Assembly: GCA_037178855.1 (NCBI GenBank)
Contig: JASJZC010000004.1
Location: 5,146,001-5,210,000, forward strand
Origin: Oscheius sp. JU75
Lineage: Eukaryota > Nematoda > Chromadorea > Rhabditida > Rhabditidae
Direction of reading: 5' to 3'
Length of the DNA: 64,000 bases
Position numbers and translations under genes: made by a program. The notes under the pieces were generated by a model. It was not told the DNA's origin. It was given only the letters and a program-made list of their open reading frames with translations, and searched no databases. This document shows positions 54,596 to 64,000 of this stretch, one piece after another. Numbering within the stretch: position 1 is the first letter of the stretch; every line of letters starts with the position of its first letter.

Positions 54596-57500
54596 TTACA
54601 AATGGCTCGGATCGAGGACCCAGTCGGGAAAGCAAGAATTCCCCTGCTCGAGGACCTCCTCGAAGAATTTCAAGACATGACAGACGACCTTGGCTCGACT
54701 CTTCGACGGATGAGTCTTCAGATGCTGCTGGACGATGGTCTCGTCGAAATCGTGGGTGTAGTCACAAGCTGAGCATCTAAAAGATGACGGATGGTTTCTT
54801 ACAACACGTGATTTTTGTTTACAGATTAGTGATAACCGCTATCAGGTGGCTCTACTGACGACTTCCAGAAACTGCATTTAGGGGAGGGCAAGGGGCGAAG
54901 ACCAACAGGAGCTTGTTGATCAAAACAGGTCTCTAATCTATATCGCTTACGGGATGGTTTGTATTCTTTACACTCGAACTGGGGTCGAATTCCAAATGGA
55001 CCTCTTCCCGCCCAATGAATATTTGGCGGCGTCAATACTCAAAACTTGAGGACTCACCCATAGCCCGTCTTGTTCATATGCTTCTCCAGTGTATGAGCCA
55101 GTCTTTTCTTTCTACTGACAGCAGCTGAACAGATCTTACACTTGGTCCGTCTGCCTTCGTCGGAGATAGTGATGTTTGACAGGCGTTTCGGTCTACCGGG
55201 GAAGCATTTGTCGTGAAGGGCCGAGAAGTCCGCGCGTCTGGCAACGACATTGGCTATGGGCTCGAGGTCCTGAAAAGAAGTTAGATTATAGAGACGGGAA
55301 GAGAGAATAAGAGAGAGAGAGTGGTACTCACATCATCGTTGTGCTGATTCCTGATGTGTCTTTTGACCAGACGAGACTCCGGAGCACCATAGTCACAGAG
55401 TGGACAGACATGGAGCTGAATCTTCAAGTGGTTCTCGGCAATGTGTCTCGAGGTCTGTCGGACCTCCTCATCACAGAGTCGACATCTGTTGAAGTCTTCC
55501 ATTGCACTGGCCGGAAGTTTCCTGTTGATCCATCCCGGGAAACAGCGCTCGTTCCACTCGGCGATGGCTTCGCTGTGCTGGAGGAGATTAGCTTTGGGCA
55601 GGAGGTCAGGCTGCTCCCGATGGGTGTATTTGATATGGGCTCGGACATCCGACGAGCAGGCGTGATGAGCAAAATCACACAGGGGACACTCGTAGAGACG
55701 AGCCTGCTTCAGGTGATGGCGGTAAACGTGAATCTGTCGGTCTTCGGTCTTCATCTCTTGGAAACATTCCTGACAAGTCACCCGGCAGTCATCGACAGCA
55801 GAAACCTCTCGTTTCTTCTCGAAAAGTCCAGGCTTCATCTTCCTGTTCGGGAAGCATTCTTGGAACTTGAGCTGGACGTGTTCGGGATTGTTCTCGAGGC
55901 TGGAGACCGGTTCCAGGTGAGGAGCATCGTGCATTTTGGCCAGATGGGCCTTGACCTCGTAGGCTTCCGACGAACCTCCCTCGTCGCAGATCGGACAGGA
56001 GAAGAGCGGAATCTCCAGATGATCCTTGGCCACGTGTCGTAGGAAGTTTGAGGTGGGCTTGAACTCCTTCAGGCAGAGCTGAAAAATTGTTTGGCGTCTC
56101 TTTCAACTGTCTACTGTCTCTCTCCTCTCTCTCTGTCTACTGTCTACACTGAATTTGGTAGAAACAGCAAGCATCCTTTCTAAAATGTTTCTGTAAAAAC
56201 GACCATGTCCAAACTTCCCAAGTCTAGTACAACAGTTTGCAATTTGTCCTGTCTGTAGTACAATACCAATCCCCTCAACTTACCCTGCAAGTCCATTCAC
56301 TGAGTCTCTTGGCCGGGATTGCCTTGACTTCAGCCACATTCTCATCAACGCTCTCCTCCTTCATCTCCGACGAGGGCTGTTCTTCATCGAGACCATCCTC
56401 CGTGTTCTCATTATTCTCCTCATCCGGCCTGCCTTCTGCCCCCTTCTCATTATTGTCGAGCCACCAGAACGGCCTCCGGCGATGTTGCCATCCCGGGAAG
56501 CACTTCTCATTCAGAGCGTCAATCTGCTGTCTGTAGTCGTTCTCGTGTGAAATCGGCTCCAAGTTGGTGTCGTCCTTGTGCATCCACTTGATGTGCCATT
56601 TTACTCTGTGCACATCGTAGTTGGAGGAGAAGTTGCAGAGGGGACACTCGAAGATTCGATTGGCTTGCAGATGACGGTGATAGACGTGACGTTGGCGATC
56701 TGATTGGGCTACCTGAGATGAGATTGTGATGAGGAAACTAAGGAGAGAGGGGTACCTGTGCCTTGCAGACCAAACAGTTGTGTCGTTCTCTTGGTCGAGT
56801 GCTGTCACGAGATCTGAAATCAGATTTTCCACTGTCGTAGTGTACCCTTTGGAGTTATTCAAAGCGAAAAGAATGGTAGGCTTCAAGACATGACTCTAAA
56901 GAGACAACTCTCTGTCTTGTCTACTGCTCACTGTGAACTGTGAGATACATTATGGGTAAGGGACAGGATACTGAGAATGTGCCTGAACCAACCTGACGAG
57001 CTTCATCGGCCTATTGGGGAAGCATCTATTCTGTAGGTCTCGGATCTCATCCGCGTACAAGTCCAGATTGTTGATGGGCTGGGCGTCTGTCTCTTCCGGG
57101 TGGATCTAAACCAACTCATCGTCTTGCATTCTCACTCTCAAACCTTATGAATATGCTTCATGACTGTACAGCTCTCATAGCTTCCAAAGTTCCGACAGAC
57201 TGGACACTCGTACAGTGGTCTCTTCAGATGCTTCTGAGCGATGTGTCTGCCAGGATAGCGACTCTCCTCCCAGCACAAATTACAGGTTCTTTCGTCGATG
57301 ACCAGCCCTTCGGGTGGGGATCGAGCAGGCTGATCAGAGCGATCCTCGTCCTTCACAATCGATTCGTCCTCTCTGCATCCCTCCAGTTCTTTCAGTAGAT
57401 CAGTCAAGTCCTTGGTCGGTGGGGAGCTGCTCCTAATGATCTGGGATCTGATCAGTTCAGTACAGTCTTCAGTCTCAGGAACAGTGATAGTAGTAGGCGC

Positions 57501-58521
57501 AATCTCCTCTTCATTCCCTGTCCACCAGGTCGGTCTCTTCTGCTTCCATTCTGGGAAACACTTCCTGTTCCATTGCATGATTGAGTTTTTGTATTTGTCC
57601 TCGTTGCTGATCGGCTCGACTGTCTTTCCGTGTTGAGTAGTGTGCTTCTTAGCCTCCCAGATACTGTTACTGTTCACGTAGTCACATTGGGGACACTTGT
57701 ACATGTCTTCTTGCTTTACGTGCTGAAAATATGAGTGTTTGGTTGAAGAGAATGTTTTTTTCTTGACATGTATTGCGAAGTCGAGCTGCTGCAAAAGTTT
57801 GCCACATTGCGAAACTCTAAAATGCCTTATTGTTCTAAAAAGCATCGAAACCAAAACAAATCCGAAACTATTCAACTTCGCGCTCAGACATTCAAACTGT
57901 ACGCAATCGCGTACTACAGTAATGTGTTTCTAATGTAATGCAGAGTTAAATTTTTTTTCTCTATTTGCCTTCAAAGTCCTATAACTGGCCCAAGAGCTTT
58001 AAGCTTTCAGCTCCTTCGATCTGCTCTAAAACTATGCAGAGCATAGTAAATTCGAAAAAAGGTTTATTGAACCCAAAAAGATATTTTAAACTTACCACCA
58101 TGAAGACGTGTCTCTGCCTCGCTGTGTTGCATACTTCAATCCGACAGGTCTGAAACTTAAGCTATTTGTTTGTCCCTCAAACTAGTGTACCTGACAGGTG
58201 ACCTTGTTCTTGGCTTTGCTGTCCACTAGACCGTTCGGATGCGACACTGGACTGTATCTTCCGCTCTCGACAAGCGGCTCCTCCTTGACCTTTTTGATAG
58301 TGACAGCTGTCTCTATCTGTCCAAGACTCCGTTTTCTACTCACAGGCTTCTGAATCTGTCACTCTTTATCAATCTGTCAAGTATCGAACCTCTACTTCTG
58401 TAGTATTCTCAGTCTGGAGAATCTGCATGATGGCTTCCCAATCGAGCGCCTTCGACTCATCCTCCTTGTCCTCCGGTTCAGTCTCGTCAGGGACATCGGA
58501 CGAAGAGGTGGAGGACGCTTC
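54596..58521 (-). CDS. Multi-zinc-finger protein with repeated 'CFPGW' modules
   Basis: Ten exons resolved in phase: 58521-58390, 58349-58191, 58149-58096, 57722-57144, 57105-56993, 56813-56756, 56712-56284, 56078-55332, 55269-55058 and 54776-54596. About 885 residues; 5' end not found. After an acidic Ser-rich start come repeated modules: a CxxC...H-x3-H knuckle (CNLCWEESRYPGRHIAQKH), a second C2H2 finger (LYECPVCRNFGSYESCTVMK, FECPLCNFSS, SCPICDEGG, HVCPLCDYGAPESRLVKRHI), then a spacer EPISxxxxYxxxIxxxNxKCFPGW, present at least five times with small changes (KCFPEW, RCFPNR, KCFPGW, ECFPNR, RCFPGW, KCFPGR). Ser/Glu linkers separate groups. Probable nucleic-acid-binding nuclear protein; the family appears nematode-specific to me, but no named member was recognised. 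Confidence 0.88.
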
Positions 58522-58942
58522 CTGAACATTTTCAAGGTTACTGTCAAGCCTTGCACTCTCTCTCCCGTGTCCGAGAAAGACCCATTTGTCTTCTTTTTGT
58601 CAAGTGCCTAGCCTCGGGAAAGGAACCGAGTTCGTATTTTTGTCGACATTTGTAGCTTTTATTGTGTTAAAAACTACTCTATACACTTGTGAACAAATTA
58701 CATACAAGAAAAACAGGATCAAACAAAATTGGGCTGAAAAAAATGCGAGTAAAGCTCTAAAATATCAAAATTTAGCTATTTCTGACCATTTTTCTTCTCT
58801 TTTTGTTTTGGTTTAACTCATTTTATCACGCTCCTAAAAGTTATCAACTATTAGACGCAATAAAAAAACACTTGCTTAAACACTCACTATTGAGATTTCA
58901 CTAGAAAACAGTTAATTAAACTTTTGACAGGCTATCTGATTG

Positions 58943-59593
58943 CTAAAATTGGTTAAGAAAGGTCTCTCCAGGTTTATAAATTTCAATTTCCCGCCCAATC
59001 CCTCGAGCCAGTAGAAACCTTGGAGAGACTCTCTGGCATTGAAGGACTTCTCTCTCTGGTTTATCCCTCGAGAGGGAGACATGGCGTCTAATCCACTGCT
59101 CCTCTCTCCCTCTCTCCCTCGCTACCCGCTCTCGGAAATATCCATGACGAAGACGGCGGCCCCCGGAGTAGGGAGGAATGGATCGAAGAGGGAGAGAGGG
59201 ACGCAGAGCCCGATAGCTCAACCAGAGCGAGCAGGACAGATGGCCGGTCACAATGGGTGGTCGTTTGACCTCAAGAAGACCATCTCCCCCTGCTACCAAA
59301 CACACGCTGGGCGCAATCAACCGGCCCCATCGAGTGGACGAGGTCAGCGCTTTGTACACGATGCAGGTGGCCCGCAAGTATCGTTCCCGCTGTTGCTGCA
59401 GCAGCGCCTGGGCGGGTTTGATCGGATCGCGGCGAGCGCTCGTTTCCTCGGAGACGACCATCATGCACCCCTCGTTCGATTGAAGGGGATGAAAAGATGC
59501 TGGCACTTTGAATGGATGCGAGGGATACATTACTGTAGTACTACTGAAACATCCCTTTAGCTTCCCGCCCATTTTTCGGGTACACGGCAACAC
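58943..59593 (-). other. GC-rich open region, possible exon
   Basis: A 216-codon minus frame (ETSARRDPIKPAQALLQQQR, ATCIVYKALTSSTRWGRLIA) is open, but so are long frames on the plus strand (59039-59560), so strand and coding status are undecided. The minus reading has the more protein-like Ala/Arg/Leu segment and could belong to the gene beginning at 61515. Between 59600 and 60300 nothing further is supportable, although a basic minus frame MSRLDAADPSRSGRV exists at 60262. Confidence 0.35.
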
Positions 59594-60305
59594 TTTTCAG
59601 TATTCTGTTGTTCTGGAAAGTTGTAGACTTCGTAGAACAGCACAAAACTCAAAAATTTGATCTTGGGTTCGGTTCGACCCTTGTTGCGCTGTTCTTATGT
59701 AGGTGCTTCCAAGACGATATTTTCCACTATCCGATGTTTTACAAAGTTGTAGCGTTTGACAATTACTTCAACAATGAATAACTTCACAAATGTCAAGTAG
59801 GTCGTCTTCTAATCAAAAAAGCACTAAATGTGAGTGCAACACTGACCCTGTATGAGCGATCGCGGTAATCCTCATTTCACAAGACATTCTTTTCTGCGTT
59901 TATACTGTTCTGTATTCTTGTAGCCTCTATCGAAAACTAAAATTTACAGTACATATAGCAAAGATTGAACCACCACTAGAGGTCTAGCGGGAGGAGACCC
60001 TTACCTGAAGTAGTCGCCCCTAATAGGCCTGTACTGATTTCTAGGGGTCACTAATTTAAACCCAAATCTTCTGACAAAATTCTGTTCTAGTTTTAAGACC
60101 CCTGAAAGGGTCCAATCCTTTCAGATGCCAACTCCCTGCCCCCTTCCCTCGTCTCCCAAGAGCTCTGCGTCTCCGTCTCCGGCTCGCTCTCTGCCTCGTG
60201 TCGCTGCCCTTGCTGCCGACGCGACCAGAGCGAGAGGGGTCAGCAGCGTCAAGACGACTCATTTGGGCATCGATTGATGCCCCCGCTTATTAGGTGGGAA
60301 CTCAC

Positions 60306-61515
60306 TTCTGCCGTGTTAGATGTCCAGTCGACACAGGACAAGAGCCAAATGTGTAGAGGGGTGTCGCCGTTGGGATAGAAAAAGGCATTCGCCACAATCT
60401 TGGGATGACTGGCGATGACGTGCTGTCTGCAAAGAAATTATTCTGAGGGAGAAGCAGAGGAATATGAAATGGGATTCGATGTAGCTTATGGTAAATTAGG
60501 CTCACTGTATGGATAGTATTACATTAACCCATGGGAAAAGGGTTGTGTTCGAGCGAGAAAGAAAGCTTTGAACAACTCAATCAGGTCAGTTTTGCGATTG
60601 TAAGCCTCTGAATTCATTAGGTGTGAAGTTCCATCTCTGTGAGCCTACCAATCATCTATGCAACCATCTCTATATGTGAAACTTTAGTACTTGGTTACCA
60701 AACCCGAACCTCCAAAGCAGATCAGACAGAGATACCAAAGATGTAGTAGATTGCTACCTGCGTGGAACATTAGATACCTAGCCTCCCCTGTTGAATAAAG
60801 TCTCTTGAAACTACAGACATTCTGAACTTGGTAGATTCTAAGAAATTCTGAATTCTCTGTCTCTGTGAATATCCATCTAGCTACTAGCTGTTCAGCTTTA
60901 CATCTTCATCAAGGTTCTTGGCTACAAAAAAAAAGACTGAAAGTGTTGTAAGTGTTGTGGTGTTTCACCAATACCTTCTCTAAATATATCGAGGCGTGCT
61001 AATAGTACATTTCGAACATGTTGTAGTCCTCTTCAAGCATTTTCCAACGCTCTAGGATCTCCCTTCCCCACTTTTTGTATACAAAATACATAAAAATTGA
61101 GACCTACCTCACGGCTTCCTGATCCACAAATTCTTCACTTTTTCCGACTTCTAAAATAATCAGTATATCCCGAACCAGATCCTCATCTACCGTCGGAACT
61201 GGTCGTCGCTTCCTCCGGATGCTGACAGATGAAGCACTCGAGCCTGGGCTGTCCCATCTCTCGCCCGTCTAGATGAGGCAGCAGCAGTAGTGGTGAAGGA
61301 GAGGGGGACGCGACCACGCCTCCTCGGTCGGCTTGGCCAAGGGCGCTTGTGGCCACCCCGCGCACATCTCGCAGACAGCACGGCGGAGACAGAGACGCAG
61401 TCTCTCTCTCTGCAGCATTGCCGGCAAGGAACGACAGATGGGCGCTGATCACGTCCGGGGACCCACACAATTGAGAGACAGAGAGAGAGGGTGAGAATTG
61501 ATTCATATATTGCAT
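60306..61515 (-). CDS. Unknown protein, 5' exons only resolved
   Basis: Three exons join in phase: 61515-61191, 61150-61108 and 60426-60306, ending in an open donor (GAA|GTGAGT). The first exon reads CGSPDVISAHLSFLAGNAAE...GQPRLECFICQHPEEATTSS, then EVGKSEEFVDQEAVRQHVIA, ANAFFYPNGDTPLHIWLLSC. GDTPLHIW resembles an ankyrin-like turn, but no domain can be named. The ATG lies only 43 bp past the alg-1 stop on the same strand, with TTTATAG just after that stop as a possible trans-splice acceptor. The 3' part is unresolved: it may end near 59 kb or even splice into the zinc-finger gene, whose first visible exon begins in the matching phase. Confidence 0.5.
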
Positions 61516-61557
61516 ATCAGGAATGTTTTGACAAGATGAAACCTATAAAATAAGAGA

Positions 61558-63966
61558 CTAGTCAGAGTCGGAATCATCGGGTTCGGAGGCAAGTGTCCTC
61601 AGGAGAGCATGGTTTTCGGGAGGAGTGACGACAGAAGCGACGGTCGTTAGCCAGGTCTCTTCCCACGTCTCGAGCTTCTCGGTGCGGACATTTTCTTTCA
61701 GGGCGAGAAGATCCTGCAAAGTGATAGATTATAAGGAAGGTTAATTAGCCTCGAATGGATGGGACTATCGATTATAATAGTGGTAAGTAAAATAAGTGCA
61801 GTGGAATCTTGGAAAAATTGCTGGAGAGTACTAGGACAAAATAAAGGTCTGGTACAAAGTTGGAAGGTTTGATGACCCTGCTAATAGAGAGCCGTCATGG
61901 AATGTGAACTACGGGATACACTCACAGTAGTTTTCAACCAACCATAAACTAGTTTATGGGGGAAAATGCTCTTTATATGTTCGACCGGTTCAGTAGATTA
62001 AAGAGGATTCCAGTTAATTTCGAAGAAGAAGAAGATATAATAAAGAAAGAAGTACTTACTTGACAATGATTCGGGAATCCGGTAGCCAAGGTCATCAGCT
62101 GGTCCTGTAGATCCTTGAACGAGTCGAAGAGATAACCGTTCTTCTTGTCCACGACGAGTTCACCAATACAGGCGAAATTCTTGGCCAGGACGGGGATACC
62201 GGAGCCGAACATGTCCACAACCTTCATCGGCAGATCCAGACCAGAGGTCGAGGTGTGAAGAGACACACCAATATCGGCAGCTGCCAGCATTTTTGGATAG
62301 TCGGCCGCCTCGAGCCAGGGAGTGATGACCTGGAAGTATAGGTATTAGAGGTAAAGAAGCTGTCACTAACCTTCACCTTGTCCATATTGAATCGAGCAAT
62401 CTTGTCTAAGTAGTGGGCTTTCGTCGGTCCTTTGCCAGTAATGACAAGCAGGATGGAAGGAAGACGTTTCGAGGCAGCTCTGGAAACGTTTGGAATCAGT
62501 TTTCGTGCACTATGGTGTGGCTTAATGTGTCAGTTCGTCCAAAGCAAAGCAATCTTGGACAAGTTAGAACCTATCAAATTGGTAAGGCGACAGTTTTTGA
62601 AGTTCAGCTCACTCTCTATAAGTACATTGCTCTGACTTGATTGCAATGACCAGAGCGACAGGAAATCAGAGGGATCGAGAGACATACAGTGAGAAACTGG
62701 TAGTGCTGTGCACAATTTGACAGCGGGGTTTGCAACTATTGACAAGGATCCTGTAACAAAGTGAAAGGAATATGTGGACAAGATGAAACAGGGAGTGTCA
62801 ACATACCGGGACGAACCTCACCAGACGTCCAGTGATTGGCCGCTATAACTTACAAAGTTGGATATGTTGCCAATGCATTGAAAGAATATCTCACAGAATG
62901 GCATACAGAGACTGACTGACAAAAGATTACTGTCCCGCAGCGTTGGAAATTTAGAAGAGTAAAACCTACGATCCAATGTCAATGTGAGCAATCTCATTGT
63001 ATTTGATTATGGCCTCGAGCAGGATGGAGAAATCCTCATCCAGGGTCCAGCTTGTCGACGACATAACGATCATCGGTCTATCCTCTTTCCAATGAACTTT
63101 TCCGTCCTTCATTTCGGTAAATTTGTTTGCTAAATCATAGAAATTGGTAGAAAATAATAGAAACTAACAATCAGTCATGAGATCGACTCCGAAGATGGGA
63201 TATTCCTGGCCGAGACGCATGAACAGCTCGTGTTTATCCTCCTCTGTCGTGTTTCTAACATTTAATGAAGGAGGTATAAAATGAGACAAACCCAAATTTC
63301 CAGGACGGAGGCCGATCGTAGAAGACGGCCGAAGGAATCTTCCAGTTCGAGAAGAGATCTTTCTGCATGGCCTTGGTCACACAGAGACCGCCATCAGCTC
63401 GACTACCGAACCATCTCTCCAGACGGTAGATCCACTCAACAAATCTGGAAAAAACACTATATTGTCTCTGTTTGCTTCAGAGTGTAGCGTGTTATCAAGT
63501 ATAATCTACTCTAAGCAAAGATAAAATCCCAGACAAGAACAGAAATACGGAGAAACTATCATAGTCAGGACTTAAAAAGAAGAACCATTACCTCAGACGG
63601 AAAGTGCGCGGCGTGTCCTTCTTCTCCGACTTTTCTTTCTTCTTCTTTGCCACAGCCGCACCAGCCGCGTTCCTATCTTCACGTCTCTTTTTCCCACTGT
63701 CCTTTACCGCATTGGTCGTCTCATTCTGCTCGACCACCGGCTCCGTTAGCGGATCGAACGAGATATTTTGGAAGCCTAATTTTGTTGTTTTACCATCGAA
63801 AAGGCCATAAATCTTACCATATTTGTCCCTAAGTATTGAATACATGTAATTGTGCCAATCGATGACGAAATGAGCTCCCTTGAGCCGGGCCACTAGCCAA
63901 CAAACCGGTGCCGTCGGGATGGCCGGCGGATTTTGCATGAGGATCAGGTCGCACGTCCAACTGGTT
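61558..63966 (-). CDS. alg-1-like (ALG1): Chitobiosyldiphosphodolichol beta-mannosyltransferase (ALG1), 5' end outside window
   Basis: GT33 enzyme that adds the first mannose to dolichol-PP-GlcNAc2 on the cytosolic ER face. Exons in the window: 63966-63818, 63775-63592, 63444-63292, 63254-63169, 63129-62970, 62479-62371, 62329-62060, 61713-61558. Motifs: [100 protein letters not shown] and [17 protein letters not shown], diagnostic of ALG1. An extra lysine-rich linker of about 60 residues ([20 protein letters not shown]) sits between the dolichol-side domain and VEWIYRLE. A 42-nt in-frame intron (63817-63776) is inferred. In C. elegans the symbol alg-1 denotes an Argonaute, so the name here means the yeast/human ALG1. 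Confidence 0.94.
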
Positions 63967-64000
63967 CTGAAATTTTCAATACAAATCGACAAAATGCACT

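Overview
The window is nuclear DNA from a nematode. This rests on a major sperm protein (MSP) gene, a GT92 glycosyltransferase, TTTCAG-type splice acceptors lying directly in front of start codons (as expected for spliced-leader addition), and very short introns, typically 38-46 nt. A set of neighbours at the left end (apc-2, grp-1, vms-1, idi-1, spcs-3) matches genes I recall as lying close together on C. elegans chromosome III, so a rhabditid-like nematode is likely. I cannot name the species. Gene models were assembled by hand from reading frames and splice sites. Most exon joins were checked for phase.

Layout. 1-10.8 kb: the C-terminal part of APC2, then four tightly spaced same-strand genes: cytohesin (Arf-GEF), Vms1/ANKZF1 (ribosome rescue), isopentenyl-diphosphate isomerase and signal peptidase complex subunit 3. 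Gaps of 204, 140 and 131 bp suggest an operon. 11.1-12.9 kb: a minus-strand coiled-coil protein. 13.1-19.8 kb: a mobile-element block. It holds a decayed Helitron Rep/helicase gene cut just after the Walker A motif, near-identical direct repeats on both sides, an outer pair of inverted repeats and a LINE scrap. 19.9-21.5 kb: a divergent pair of secreted hydrophobic proteins with related signal peptides. 22.1-29.5 kb: an ankyrin/protein-kinase locus with one apparently intact kinase, a 3.2-kb ankyrin array broken by two stops and a frameshift, and ankyrin debris in both orientations. 31-33.1 kb: a Merlin-like transposase fragment joined to a second Helitron 5' end, then a large foldback element.

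33.8-54 kb is gene-rich: USP46/12-type deubiquitinase (-), SH2 tyrosine kinase of the Fes/Fer type (-), a small unknown protein (+), a divergent homeobox gene (+), GT92 glycosyltransferase (-), a multi-pass membrane protein (+), a phospholipase-B-like lysosomal hydrolase (+), an MSP gene with a frameshift (+), and a GuaD-type guanine deaminase (-) carrying a foldback element in an intron. 54.6-64 kb, all minus: a ten-exon zinc-finger gene built of repeated finger plus 'CFPGW' modules, a partly resolved unknown gene, and ALG1, the first mannosyltransferase of N-glycan assembly, which runs off the right end.

No single pathway unites the window. The strongest candidates for something undescribed are the composite Helitron/inverted-repeat block, the Helitron-Merlin chimera and the fast-evolving ankyrin/kinase locus.
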